From Rhodobacteraceae bacterium UBA6141 (GTDB lineage Bacteria; Pseudomonadota; Alphaproteobacteria; Rhodobacterales; Rhodobacteraceae), in the NCBI GenBank assembly GCA_002423245.1, contig DIVD01000062.1:19740-83739 (forward strand): a DNA stretch of 64,000 nt, in the 5' to 3' direction. Of this stretch, positions 25,542-34,136 are shown one piece after another (position 1 is the stretch's first letter; every line of letters starts with the position of its first letter). Made by a program: the position numbers and the translations under genes. The notes below the pieces were generated by a model. That model was given only the letters and a program-made list of their open reading frames with translations. It was not told where the DNA came from and did no database searches.

Positions 25542-27311
25542 TCAAACCAGCGGACGGGGATTGGGGAGGTAGTCCTTGCGGATTGCCTCTGCCGCCCAAT
25601 AGGCCAGCGCGCCGACAACGCCGGTCGGGTTGTACTGGATGTTCTGCGGGAAGGCGCTGGCCCCGATCGAGAACACGTTGTGCTGGCCCCATGTCTGCAG
25701 ATAGCGGTTCACAGCCGAGGTGCCGGGATCATCGCCCATGATCGCGCCGCCCACGTTATGCGTGGTCTGGTAGGGCCGCACGTCATATTGCGCGCCCTCG
25801 GACTTGTAGGAAGATTGCCAGCTGTCCGGGTTCATCGAGGCCGCGATGGGCTCGATCTTGCTGCGCATGAACTGCGTCATGCGAATGTCGTTCGGCTTCC
25901 AGTTGAAGGTCATCCGCATCAGCGGGCGGCCGTGCCGGTCGGTATAGGTGGGGTCGAGATCGAGGTAGCAGTCGCGATAGGCCATGTTCGACCCGTGCGA
26001 GCCGATCGACATCGAATGGCCGTACCAGCCGGCGACGGCCGTCTTCCACTCCTCGCCCCAGCTTGCAGTGCCGCGCGGCAGGGCGATGCCGCGGATCGGC
26101 TGGCCGTTGGCAACGCCGGCGGTGATGTAGCTGCCGCCGATGAAACCCTCGGCCGCGAAGTCGATCTGGTTGATGGCGAAATCGTCCATCGACATGCCGT
26201 TCGCGCCCGACCCGACGAAGGGGTTGAACTCGCGGTCCTTGAAGAACAGCGTCGTGCCACCGTTCATCTGATAGGCGTAGTTCTTGCCGGTGACGCCTTC
26301 GCCGGTGGCGGGGTCATAGGGCTCGCCGATGCCGGACAGCAGCATAAGATGGACATTGTGCAACTGGTAGGCGCAGAGCAGCACGATGTCGGCGGGCTGG
26401 AACACCTCTTCCTGCGCGGCCTCGTCCCAGTAGGTCACGCCCGTCGCCGTCTTGCGGTCCTCTGCCAGTTCGACCCGCAGCACCTCGGAATTGGTCCGGT
26501 AGCTGAAATTCGGCATCCGGCGCAGCGCATCGAGGATGCAGGTCTGCGGCGAGGCCTTGGAGTAGTTGAGGCAGCCGTAGCGTTCGCAGAAGCCGCAGAA
26601 GTTGCAGGGGCCAAGCTGCATGCCGTATTCGTTGGTCCAGGGCGCCGAGGCATTGGCGGCGGGGCGCGGGAACGGATGGTAGCCCATCGCGCGGGCGGCC
26701 TCCGCGAACAGCGCCGCGTCATAGGTGTGCTTCAGCGGCGGCAGCGGATATTCGCGGCGGCGGGGCGCCTCGAACGGATTGCCGCCCTCGCGGATCTCGC
26801 CGTTCACGTTGCCGGCCTGGCCGGCAATGCCAAGCACGTATTCGAACCTGTCGAAGAACGGCTCCAGCTCGGCATAGGTCACGCCCCAATCCTGGATCGT
26901 CATGTCCTCGGGGATGATGTCCGCGCCGAAATTCTGCTCGACATAGCTGCGCAGGGTGAGCTCATTCTCCATCGGGCGCCAGGTCTGGCCGTTCCAGTGG
27001 ATGCCGGCGCCGCCGACACCGTCACCGGGCAGGAACGATCCGAGCTTGCGGTAGGGCAGCGCCGTTTCCTGCAGGGTGCGGCGGATGGTGATGGTGGAAT
27101 TGCGCGGCTTTTGCATGAAGCCGAAGCGGATGCCGAACTTCAGCTCGTCGATGACGTCGGGATAGCGGAAATCCGGCACCGTATAGCGATCCTCGCCGCG
27201 TTCCAGCGCCAGCACTTCCAGCCCCTCGCGCGCAAGTTCGATCCCGAGGATGGACCCGGTCCAGCCGAGCCCGACGATCACCACGTCTTTCCTTGCCTCC
27301 GTGCGTGCCAT
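25542..27311 (-). CDS. GMC-family FAD dehydrogenase, large subunit (gluconate 2-dehydrogenase type)
   Basis: A 589-residue flavoprotein. The N-terminus VVIVGLGWTGSILGIELAREG is the FAD-binding motif, and THNVGGAIMGDDP with VFSIGASAFPQN near the C-terminus is typical of this GMC branch. A cysteine cluster (PCNFCGFCERYGC) may hold an iron-sulfur centre, as proposed for relatives such as fructose and glucose dehydrogenases. The start at 27311 lies 2 bp after the small-subunit stop. Size and operon fit the catalytic subunit of a membrane-bound sugar acid or polyol dehydrogenase; the precise substrate is not determinable. Confidence 0.93.
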   Translation of the reverse strand: MARTEARKDVVIVGLGWTGSILGIELAREGLEVLALERGEDRYTVPDFRYPDVIDELKFGIRFGFMQKPRNSTITIRRTLQETALPYRKLGSFLPGDGVGGAGIHWNGQTWRPMENELTLRSYVEQNFGADIIPEDMTIQDWGVTYAELEPFFDRFEYVLGIAGQAGNVNGEIREGGNPFEAPRRREYPLPPLKHTYDAALFAEAARAMGYHPFPRPAANASAPWTNEYGMQLGPCNFCGFCERYGCLNYSKASPQTCILDALRRMPNFSYRTNSEVLRVELAEDRKTATGVTYWDEAAQEEVFQPADIVLLCAYQLHNVHLMLLSGIGEPYDPATGEGVTGKNYAYQMNGGTTLFFKDREFNPFVGSGANGMSMDDFAINQIDFAAEGFIGGSYITAGVANGQPIRGIALPRGTASWGEEWKTAVAGWYGHSMSIGSHGSNMAYRDCYLDLDPTYTDRHGRPLMRMTFNWKPNDIRMTQFMRSKIEPIAASMNPDSWQSSYKSEGAQYDVRPYQTTHNVGGAIMGDDPGTSAVNRYLQTWGQHNVFSIGASAFPQNIQYNPTGVVGALAYWAAEAIRKDYLPNPRPLV

Positions 27312-27313
27312 GG

Positions 27314-28012
27314 TCAGCCCCTTTCGCCCGAGATCGCGACAGGCCCCAGCGGGTAGGGAATATCGTGCCTGTCCACCCATTCAAGGTAGCTGGCCCGCGC
27401 CCCGGGAAAGCCGATATGGATCCAGCCGGCCATGCGGTGGTTGCCGCCATACTTGGGGTCGGCGAAGTAGCCCTCCTTGGTGTTCTGCAGCAGGAGGCTG
27501 AAAAGATCGCGCAGTTCGGCCGGCAGCGGCAACTCGCCCGCCTCCAGTGCGACAAGGGTCTGCCGCTGCAGGTCCGGGTCCAGCGCGGCAAAGGCCGCGC
27601 CGTGGTTGTCCCCGCACCAGGCGTTCACGGCGGCGATGCCCGCGCGGTAGACCTGCGCGGGCGCGAGCGGGGTCTGATAGCCCAGCTGCGGGTCCGCGCG
27701 GGGGTCATGCGGGCCCTCCATGTACCAGTCCTCGGCTGCGCCGAATCCGCTTGCCAGTTGCAGGTCGATGAACACCGGCACCCGCGTCTCGATGGCGCCG
27801 GGTCCGGTCTCGCCCGACGGGATCAGGAGCGCGGTTGCGGCCATCACGAACTGCCATTCCTCGGGGGTGAAGAACTCGGGCGCATAGGCCTCCAGCGGCT
27901 CGGGCTCGGGGGCCTGCGCGGCGACGGGCACGGCCAGCGCGGTCAGCGCCGCGCCCGCAGCGCCCCCTCCGAGAAATCCGCGGCGGGTGGTCTTCCAGTC
28001 TGGCAATGGCAT
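27314..28012 (-). CDS. gluconate 2-dehydrogenase subunit 3 family protein (Tat-exported)
   Basis: A 232-residue small subunit with a twin-arginine signal (TTRRGFLGGGAAGAALTALAVPVAAQ). The mature part carries EFFTPEEWQFVMAATALLIPSGETGPGA, GYQTPLAPAQVYRAGI and FSLLLQNTKEGYFADPKYGGNHRMAGWIHIGFPG (spread over the C-terminal half), the pattern of subunit 3 proteins. It chaperones or co-exports the flavin subunit through the Tat system. It is the first gene of the three-gene operon. Confidence 0.92.
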   Translation of the reverse strand: MPLPDWKTTRRGFLGGGAAGAALTALAVPVAAQAPEPEPLEAYAPEFFTPEEWQFVMAATALLIPSGETGPGAIETRVPVFIDLQLASGFGAAEDWYMEGPHDPRADPQLGYQTPLAPAQVYRAGIAAVNAWCGDNHGAAFAALDPDLQRQTLVALEAGELPLPAELRDLFSLLLQNTKEGYFADPKYGGNHRMAGWIHIGFPGARASYLEWVDRHDIPYPLGPVAISGERG

Positions 28013-28399
28013 GGGTGGTCGTCCTCGATCTGTCCGTGTGGCTGTCTCGGGGAAGCGGTTTCCCCTGCGCTGCTGCGGCAGCGCGCGCTAGCCTGGATCG
28101 AGGAAGGGCAGGGCGGGGAAGGGGAGCGTGCTGCGGCGGCGCGGCGATCTCGGGCCGGAGTGAACGCTCGGGCCGGAGTGAACGCTCGGGCCGGAGTGAA
28201 CGCTCGGGCCGGAGTGAACGCTCGGGCCAGAGTGAACCGCACCGGACGGAACCGGTGCAAGTCGCCTGATCGCGTGCTGCATGCGCCCCCCGTCGTTAGG
28301 AAGGGTCTAACCCGGCAGCGCCGCAAAAGTTCCGCGAAAAATGGACCGCCTGCCGGAAGTGAACGGGCAGAGGGGACCGGCGCCCCCGGACGCCTGCGC
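28013..28399. other. 387-bp non-coding gap with a tandem repeat
   Basis: The gap separates the upstream end of the dehydrogenase operon from the downstream end of the RND operon; both are on the minus strand. It should hold the dehydrogenase promoter and the RND terminator. Seen directly: an 18-bp tandem array at 28151-28237, and on the minus strand a short CTGCC/GGCAG hairpin followed by ATTTTTCGC near 28337-28370, a weak terminator candidate. No convincing gene is present; the apparent frames across the array encode only RSERSG-type repeats. Confidence 0.6.
28151..28237. repeat. 18-bp tandem array, 4.8 copies
   Basis: The unit CGGGCCGGAGTGAACGCT occurs four times without a change from 28151 to 28222. 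A fifth partial copy (28223-28237) has a single G-to-A change. There are no spacers, so it is not a CRISPR array. The identical copies suggest recent expansion by slippage. It lies upstream of the dehydrogenase operon. Confidence 0.93.
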
Positions 28400-31300
28400 C
28401 TATTCGGCCGCGTGGCGCAGACCGCTCGCGCTGGCCGGGGTGCCGCCGGTCTCCAGCCTGTCCAGGCGGGCCGCCAGCGCCTTCATCTCGGCCGTGGTCT
28501 GCGCCGGATCGGGGGCGCCCGGCTCCGCTTCCTTCTGTCCGACCAGCCCGCCGAAGACCCGGCCCAGCAACCGCGACAGATCGTCCATGATCAGGAAGAA
28601 CGAGGGCACGATCACGAGGCTGAGCACCGTGGACACGATGATCCCGCCGATCACCGCCGTCGCCATCGGCGCGCGGAATGATCCGCCATCGCCCACGCCA
28701 AGCGCCGAGGGCAGCATTCCGGCCGACATCGCGATCGAGGTCATCACGATCGGCTGCGCGCGCTTGCGCCCCGCCTCGACCATCGCATCGAAGCGGGTCA
28801 TCCCCTGCGCCCGCATCTCGACGGCGAAATCCACCAGCAGGATCGCGTTCTTGGTCACGATGCCCATCAGCATCAGGATGCCGATCAGCACCGGCATCGA
28901 CACCGCGCTGCCGGTCACGATCAGCGCCGCCGCCACGCCGCCGATGGCGAGCGGCAGCGAGAACAGGATGGTGAAGGGCTGGATCACGCTGCGGAACAGC
29001 AAGATCAGCACGGTCAGCACCAGCATCAGCCCCAGCATCATCGCCCTGCCGAAGCTGTCCAGAAGCTCCTGCTGCACCTCGGCATCGCCGGCTTCCTCGA
29101 TCCGCGCGCCGGCCGGCAGCTCCACCGCATCCGCGATCTCGCGGAAGCGGGCGCTGGCGGACTCCAGCGCCACGCCCTGCGGCAGGTTGGCCCCGATGGT
29201 GGCGCGGCGTTCCCGGTTCAGCCGGTTGATGGCGCTTGGCCCCTGCGAGACGGTGATGTCGGCGACCGCGTTCAGCGGCACGCTGCCGCCCGTGGCGGTC
29301 GGCACCCGCAGCGCGCCGATGCTGGCGAGGTCGTCCTTGATCCGGTCCGTCAGCTGCACGCGCACCGGGATCAGCCGGTCATCCACGGCCACCTTCGCCA
29401 GGGCCGCGTCATAATCGCCGATGGTCGCCACGCGCACCGTTTCCGCGATCGCGGCGGTCGGGATGCCAAGCCGCGCCGCCTCGTCGCTGCGCGGGCGGAT
29501 CTGCACCTCGGGCCGGGGCAGCGCGCCGCTGGCCGACACGTTGGCCAGCAGCGGATCGCCGCGCAGCGCGGTCTCCAGCCGGGCGACGGCGGTGTTGAGG
29601 TCGGCCTCGTTCCCCGCCAGCACCGAAAAGCTCAGGTCGCGCTGGCCCCGGTCGTTCAGCTTGTAGATGCGCAGGTCGGGGATGCCCGCGAGGCGGTCGA
29701 AAATCTCGGTCTCGATCTCGTGCTGCGGGCGGGTGCGGCCCTCCGGGGTGAGGGGCGGCAGCATCCGGCCAAGGCCCGGAATGTCGTGCCCGATCTCCGC
29801 CAGCCGCTGCAGCAGCGAATGGTTCAGCCGGTCCAGCAGCACGCTGACCGAGGCGCGGCGGATGTCCATCTCGCCGGTGGGGGAGGATCCGCCAAGCACG
29901 AACACGTCGCGCACGCCGTCAACCCCGGCAATCGCCGCACGCATCGCCTCGGTGCTGCGGTCGGTATCGGCAAGCGACGATCCCGGCGGCAGTTCCACGC
30001 TCAGCGAGATGCGGCCCACATCCTCGGGCGGCATGAAGCTGCCGGGGATGCGCAGCATGAAGAACACCGACACCGCCAGCACCGCCAGCGCCGCGATCAG
30101 CGTCAGGTAGCGCAGCCGCATCGTCGCCTTCACCACCGCGGTATAGCCGCGCATCAGGGCGCCTTCACGGGCGTCCTCGTGGTGCGCGTCCGAGGGCCGC
30201 ATCAGATAGGCGGCCATCATCGGGGTGATCAGCCGCGCGACCAGCAGCGAGAACAGCACCGAAATGGCGACGGTCATGCCGAACTGGCTGAAATACTGCC
30301 CCGGAATGCCGGGCATGAAGGACACGGGCACGAAGACCGCGACGATGGTCAGGGTGGTGGCGATCACCGCAAGCCCGATTTCATCCGCCGCCTCGATCGC
30401 GGCGCGGTAGGGGGTCTTGCCCATCTGGATGTGGCGGGCGATGTTCTCGATCTCGACGATGGCGTCATCGACGAGGATGCCGGTCGCCAGCGTGATCGCA
30501 AGGAAGCTGACGAGGTTCAGCGAAAACCCCAGCAGGTCCATCACCCAGAAGGTCGGCACCGCCGACAGCGGCAGCGCGAGGGCGGCGATCAGCGTGGCGC
30601 GCCAGTTGCGCAAGAAGGCCAGCACCACCAGCACCGCAAGGATCGCACCCTCCAGCAGCGTGCTCAGGGCCGATTCGTAATTGCCATAGGTGTAGTGCAC
30701 CGTGTCATCGACCGGGGTGATCTGGATGCCCGGATTTTCGGCGCGCAGCGCGGCAAGGTTTTCCTCGACGATCTCGGCGACGCTGACCTCGGAGGCGCCC
30801 TTGGCCCGGAAGATGCCGAAGGTCACCACCTGTTCGCCGTTGAAGCGGCTGAAGGAGCGCGGTTCCTCGTAGCTGTCGATCACCTCGCCCAGGTCCGAGA
30901 CCTTGACGAACCGGCCCGAGGGCAGGGCGATGGAGGTCGCGGCCAGCGCCTCCGCGGCCCGGGCGTCGCCCAGAAGCCGGATCGCCTGTTCGCCGCCGCC
31001 GATCTCGCTGCGCCCGGCGCCGAGATCCGCGTTCGTGGCGCGCAACTGCTGGCTGACGGTCGCGGCGGTGATGCCGAGGCTGTCCAGCCGCGCCGGATCC
31101 AGCTCCAGCCGGATCTCGCGCTCGGCGCCGCCATAGCGGTCGATGCGGCCGACGCCGACCTGCCCCTGCAAGGTGCGCTTGATGCGGTCATCGACGAACC
31201 ATGACAGCTCCTCGATGGTCATGCCCGGCGAGGTGACGGCGAAGGTCATGATCGCCTGCCCCTCCACGTCGATGCGGCTGACGATGGGCGCCTCGACATC

Positions 31301-31663
31301 GCCGGGCAGATCGCCGAGGATCTGGTCGATGGCGTCCTTGGTGTCCTGCACGGCCTTGTCGGTCGGCACCTCCATGCGGAACTCGACCGAGGTGGTGGAC
31401 ATGCCGTCCGACACGGTGGACACGATGTTCTTCACCCCGGTGATGCCCGCCACGGCATCCTCGATTTCCTTGGTGATCTGGGTTTCCAGCTCTGCCGGCG
31501 CCGCGCCCGCCTGCGTGACGGTGATCGCCACCAGCGGCACGTCGATATTCGGAAAACGGGTGATCGGCAGCGTGTTGAAGGATTGCCAGCCAAGCACCAT
31601 CAGCATCACGAAGGCCAGAAGCGGCGCGATGGGGTTGCGGATCGACCAGGCGGAAAAGTTCAT
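28400..31663 (-). CDS. RND-family efflux pump inner-membrane permease (HAE-1 type)
   Basis: A 1087-residue proton-driven pump of the AcrB/MexB class. It begins MNFSAWSIRNPIAPLLAFVML, has two large periplasmic loops, and shows the proton-relay motif GILVDDAIVEIEN in the fourth helix and the late PIVMTSIAMSAGMLPSALGVGDG. A C-terminal tail with a predicted helix (TTAEMKALAARLDRLE) is longer than needed. The adaptor gene lies 9 bp upstream. No outer-membrane factor or local regulator is encoded nearby, so it may share a TolC-type channel. Substrates may include drugs or hydrophobic compounds. Confidence 0.95.
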   Translation of the reverse strand: MNFSAWSIRNPIAPLLAFVMLMVLGWQSFNTLPITRFPNIDVPLVAITVTQAGAAPAELETQITKEIEDAVAGITGVKNIVSTVSDGMSTTSVEFRMEVPTDKAVQDTKDAIDQILGDLPGDVEAPIVSRIDVEGQAIMTFAVTSPGMTIEELSWFVDDRIKRTLQGQVGVGRIDRYGGAEREIRLELDPARLDSLGITAATVSQQLRATNADLGAGRSEIGGGEQAIRLLGDARAAEALAATSIALPSGRFVKVSDLGEVIDSYEEPRSFSRFNGEQVVTFGIFRAKGASEVSVAEIVEENLAALRAENPGIQITPVDDTVHYTYGNYESALSTLLEGAILAVLVVLAFLRNWRATLIAALALPLSAVPTFWVMDLLGFSLNLVSFLAITLATGILVDDAIVEIENIARHIQMGKTPYRAAIEAADEIGLAVIATTLTIVAVFVPVSFMPGIPGQYFSQFGMTVAISVLFSLLVARLITPMMAAYLMRPSDAHHEDAREGALMRGYTAVVKATMRLRYLTLIAALAVLAVSVFFMLRIPGSFMPPEDVGRISLSVELPPGSSLADTDRSTEAMRAAIAGVDGVRDVFVLGGSSPTGEMDIRRASVSVLLDRLNHSLLQRLAEIGHDIPGLGRMLPPLTPEGRTRPQHEIETEIFDRLAGIPDLRIYKLNDRGQRDLSFSVLAGNEADLNTAVARLETALRGDPLLANVSASGALPRPEVQIRPRSDEAARLGIPTAAIAETVRVATIGDYDAALAKVAVDDRLIPVRVQLTDRIKDDLASIGALRVPTATGGSVPLNAVADITVSQGPSAINRLNRERRATIGANLPQGVALESASARFREIADAVELPAGARIEEAGDAEVQQELLDSFGRAMMLGLMLVLTVLILLFRSVIQPFTILFSLPLAIGGVAAALIVTGSAVSMPVLIGILMLMGIVTKNAILLVDFAVEMRAQGMTRFDAMVEAGRKRAQPIVMTSIAMSAGMLPSALGVGDGGSFRAPMATAVIGGIIVSTVLSLVIVPSFFLIMDDLSRLLGRVFGGLVGQKEAEPGAPDPAQTTAEMKALAARLDRLETGGTPASASGLRHAAE

Positions 31664-31672
31664 TGCCGCCCC

Positions 31673-32872
31673 TTACTGCGTGGCGCCGGCCACGCCCCTG
31701 GCGGGCGCGGGGGCAATGCCCTCGGCGGGCACGGGATTGATCCGGTCGCCGGGCCGCACGAAGGCGCCCGCCCGCGCCACGATCACGTCGCCCGCGAACA
31801 GGCCCGAGGTGATCTCGATCAGCCCGCCCTCGCGGATGCCGGTGGTGACGGGCGCACGCTCCACCGTGCCGCCTGCGGTGACGCGCAGCACCGCGTCGCC
31901 GTCCATCGCAGAAACGGGCACCGCCAGCGCCTCGCGCTCGGCCACGAGGATCTCGGCCTCCGCGAACAGCCCGCTGCGCAGTCGGTCCGGAGTGTCAACG
32001 GCGATGCGCACCCGGCCCAGGCGCGAGGCGGGGTCCACCGTCGGCTCCACCAGCCGGACATGGCCGGGCAATGGCTCGCCCAGGCCCGCGGCGCGAAGGC
32101 TGGCCGGCTGGCCCGTCGCCAGCCGCAGCACATCGCGTTCGGCCAGATCGGCGCGCAGTTCCAGCAGCCCGTCGCGGATCAGCGTGAACATCGCCGGGCC
32201 GGCGGCGCTGGCGATGGCGCCGACCTGCGCATTGCGCGCGGTGACCAGCCCGGCCACCGGCGCGATCACCAGCGTGCGCTGCAGTTGCAGGTCGATATCG
32301 GCGATCTGCGCGGCGACCTGATCGCGCTGCGCCTCGGCGGCCCTTGCGCCCTGTTCGGCCACCGTCACCCGCGCCTGCGCGGCATCGGCCTGCGCGGCGG
32401 CCTGATCGGCAAGCGCCCGGGTGCCGCTGCCCTGGCTGCGCAACCGTTCGGTCCTGTCGCGGACCCGCAGCGCCTCTGCCGCGGCGCTCTGCGCCTCGAC
32501 CCGCTGCGCCTCTGCCTGGGCGATGGCGGCAACCGCGGCGGCGCGGCTCGCCTCCAGCTGGCTCTTGCGCAGCACCAGCGCGGTCTCCGACAGCCGGGCC
32601 AGCGGCTGCCCCTTTGCAACGCTATCCCCCACATCGACCATCAGCGCCTCGATCGGCTGCCCCTCGATCAGCGGCTGCACCTGCACGGTTTCCACCGGCG
32701 TCACCAGCCCCGAGGCGATCACCCGGTCGCGCAGCACCGTCCTGGCGACCGTCACGACGCTGATCGCCGGCAGCGCGATGTCCGGCATGGCCGGCGCTTG
32801 CGCAGCGAGAGGCTGGGGAAGCATCAGGCCAAGCGGCAAGAGGGCGATCACAAGGCGGGACAGTCGCGGCAT
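31673..32872 (-). CDS. RND efflux periplasmic adaptor (membrane fusion protein)
   Basis: A 399-residue adaptor. The start at 32872 gives a signal peptide (MPRLSRLVIALLPLGLMLPQPLAA); longer frames run into the promoter region. The barrel-sandwich/lipoyl half (VETVQVQPLIEGQPIEALMVDVGDSVAKGQPLARL) leads into a long alpha-hairpin rich in Ala/Gln/Glu (about residues 95-180). The second lipoyl half (LVIAPVAGLVTARNAQVGAIASAAGPAMFTLI), a beta barrel and a membrane-proximal domain follow. It connects the RND permease to an outer-membrane channel and is the first gene of the operon. Confidence 0.92.
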   Translation of the reverse strand: MPRLSRLVIALLPLGLMLPQPLAAQAPAMPDIALPAISVVTVARTVLRDRVIASGLVTPVETVQVQPLIEGQPIEALMVDVGDSVAKGQPLARLSETALVLRKSQLEASRAAAVAAIAQAEAQRVEAQSAAAEALRVRDRTERLRSQGSGTRALADQAAAQADAAQARVTVAEQGARAAEAQRDQVAAQIADIDLQLQRTLVIAPVAGLVTARNAQVGAIASAAGPAMFTLIRDGLLELRADLAERDVLRLATGQPASLRAAGLGEPLPGHVRLVEPTVDPASRLGRVRIAVDTPDRLRSGLFAEAEILVAEREALAVPVSAMDGDAVLRVTAGGTVERAPVTTGIREGGLIEITSGLFAGDVIVARAGAFVRPGDRINPVPAEGIAPAPARGVAGATQ

Positions 32873-32932
32873 GACGGGTTCCTGGGCAACGGGGGAGCGG
32901 CAAGGGAGAGGCACAACGACGACAAGAGCCAG

Positions 32933-32961
32933 CATATAGGCGCGGCACGCCGACAAGTCAG
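32933..32961 (-). promoter_or_regulatory. candidate promoter of the RND operon
   Basis: On the minus strand a -35-like CTGACT (32956-32961) is separated by 17 bp from a -10-like TATATG (32933-32938). Transcription would start near 32926, about 54 nt before the adaptor ATG. Related GACAA/TTGTC half-sites surround the -35 and could be a repressor operator. Confidence 0.4.
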
Positions 32962-32989
32962 CGCACAAGGTTGTCAAGGAATTCGCAAC

Positions 32990-33005
32990 CGCAAGCAATC
33001 TTGCG
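32990..33005. promoter_or_regulatory. inverted repeat in the RND-ku divergent region
   Basis: CGCAAGCAATCTTGCG is a perfect dyad with 6-bp arms and a 4-bp centre. It lies between the divergent adaptor and ku genes, 127 bp upstream of the ku ATG. No regulator gene is adjacent, so the protein that might bind is unknown. A chance origin cannot be excluded. Confidence 0.35.
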
Positions 33006-33132
33006 TGTATCGCGGCGGCGGGGACGCGCCTCATCACGTCCTCCTGCCGCGGACGGCACGAAATTTCGCGGCGGTGCCGGACCCGCAGGCGGCGCAGCCG
33101 CGTTGGGGGCCATCTTGCAGGCGGAGGATGAC

Positions 33133-34131
33133 ATGGCATCGCGCGCAGTATGGAAGGGGCAGTTGCGGCTGTCGCTGGTAGCGATCGCGGTGGAGATTCA
33201 CAGCGCCACCCAGTCCGGCGCGCGCGTCAGCTTCCGCCAGATCCACGGGCCCTCGGGCAAGGCGGTGCGGTATGAAAAGACCGTGCCCGGCATCGGCCCG
33301 ATCGACACCGGCGACATCCTGAAGGGCTATGAGCTGTCCGGCGACGAATATCTGCTGCTGCAACCCGAGGAGATCGACGCGATCAAGCTGGAGACGAAGA
33401 AGACCTTCGAGCTGGTGCAATTCGTCCGCGAGGCAGAGATCCCGCCGCTCTACTATGACAAGCCCTATTATGTGGTGCCGACCGACGAGCTTGCCGAAGA
33501 CGCCTACCGCGTGGTCCGCGATGCGCTGCGCGAGGCGGGCAAGGTGGGCCTTGGCCAGTTGACCATGCGCGGCAGGGAATCGCTCTGCTCGGTTCGGCCC
33601 TGCGGGGACGGGCTGCTCATGGAAACGCTGCATTACGCCGACGAGATCCGCTCCGCCGCGCCGCTGTTCTCGCAGATCGAGGATGCGCCGGCGGATGCGG
33701 ACCTGCTGGCGGTCGCGACGCAGCTGATCGACCGCAAGACCGCGCCCTTCGACGCGAAGGCGTTCAAGGACCATTACGACATGGCCCTGCGCGCGCTGAT
33801 CGAGGCCAAGCGCAAGAACCGCAAGACCCCGCGCAGCGTGACCGGCGAGGACAGGGCGCGTCCGAAGGGCGAGAACGTGGTCGATCTGATGGAGGCGCTG
33901 CGGCAAAGCCTGAAGGCCAGCGGCGGCACGGATGCGGAGGACAAGGGGAAACCCGCCACGAAGCCCGCCACTAAACCGGCGCGCAAGACCGCCGCGAAAC
34001 CGGCGCGCAAGACGGCCGCCAAGCCTGCCGCGAGCAAGCCTGCCGCGAGCAAGCCTGCCCCCGAACCTGCCGAGACCAAGCCTGCCGCCGGGACCGCCGC
34101 CAGAGCGGCCCGCAAGCCGAGGTCGGCCTGA
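33133..34131 (+). CDS. ku: Ku protein for non-homologous end joining
   Basis: A 332-residue bacterial Ku, a homodimeric ring that binds DNA double-strand ends and recruits LigD. The ATG at 33133 has GGAGGATGAC upstream and begins [25 protein letters not shown], the normal start. The core continues with [38 protein letters not shown] and [17 protein letters not shown]. The last 90 residues form a Lys/Ala/Pro-rich tail with repeats such as AAKPARKT and AASKPAASK. Basic tails of this kind are known to help DNA binding. ligD begins 5 bp after the stop. Confidence 0.95.
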   Translation: MASRAVWKGQLRLSLVAIAVEIHSATQSGARVSFRQIHGPSGKAVRYEKTVPGIGPIDTGDILKGYELSGDEYLLLQPEEIDAIKLETKKTFELVQFVREAEIPPLYYDKPYYVVPTDELAEDAYRVVRDALREAGKVGLGQLTMRGRESLCSVRPCGDGLLMETLHYADEIRSAAPLFSQIEDAPADADLLAVATQLIDRKTAPFDAKAFKDHYDMALRALIEAKRKNRKTPRSVTGEDRARPKGENVVDLMEALRQSLKASGGTDAEDKGKPATKPATKPARKTAAKPARKTAAKPAASKPAASKPAPEPAETKPAAGTAARAARKPRSA

Positions 34132-34136
34132 CCGCG

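Noticed and set aside
22010..25741. Long plus-strand frame opposite the DctB-like, molybdopterin and cytochrome c genes
   Set aside because: Low-complexity Arg/Gly/Ala/His composition, no family pattern and no ribosome site; the minus-strand genes account for the sequence.
28151..28237. Tandem repeats considered as a CRISPR array
   Set aside because: Units are directly adjacent with no spacers, 18 bp is too short for a CRISPR repeat, and no cas genes are present.
28006..28269. Small plus-strand frame across the 18-bp array encoding GRSERS repeats
   Set aside because: It exists only because 18 is divisible by three; there is no ribosome site or recognisable domain.
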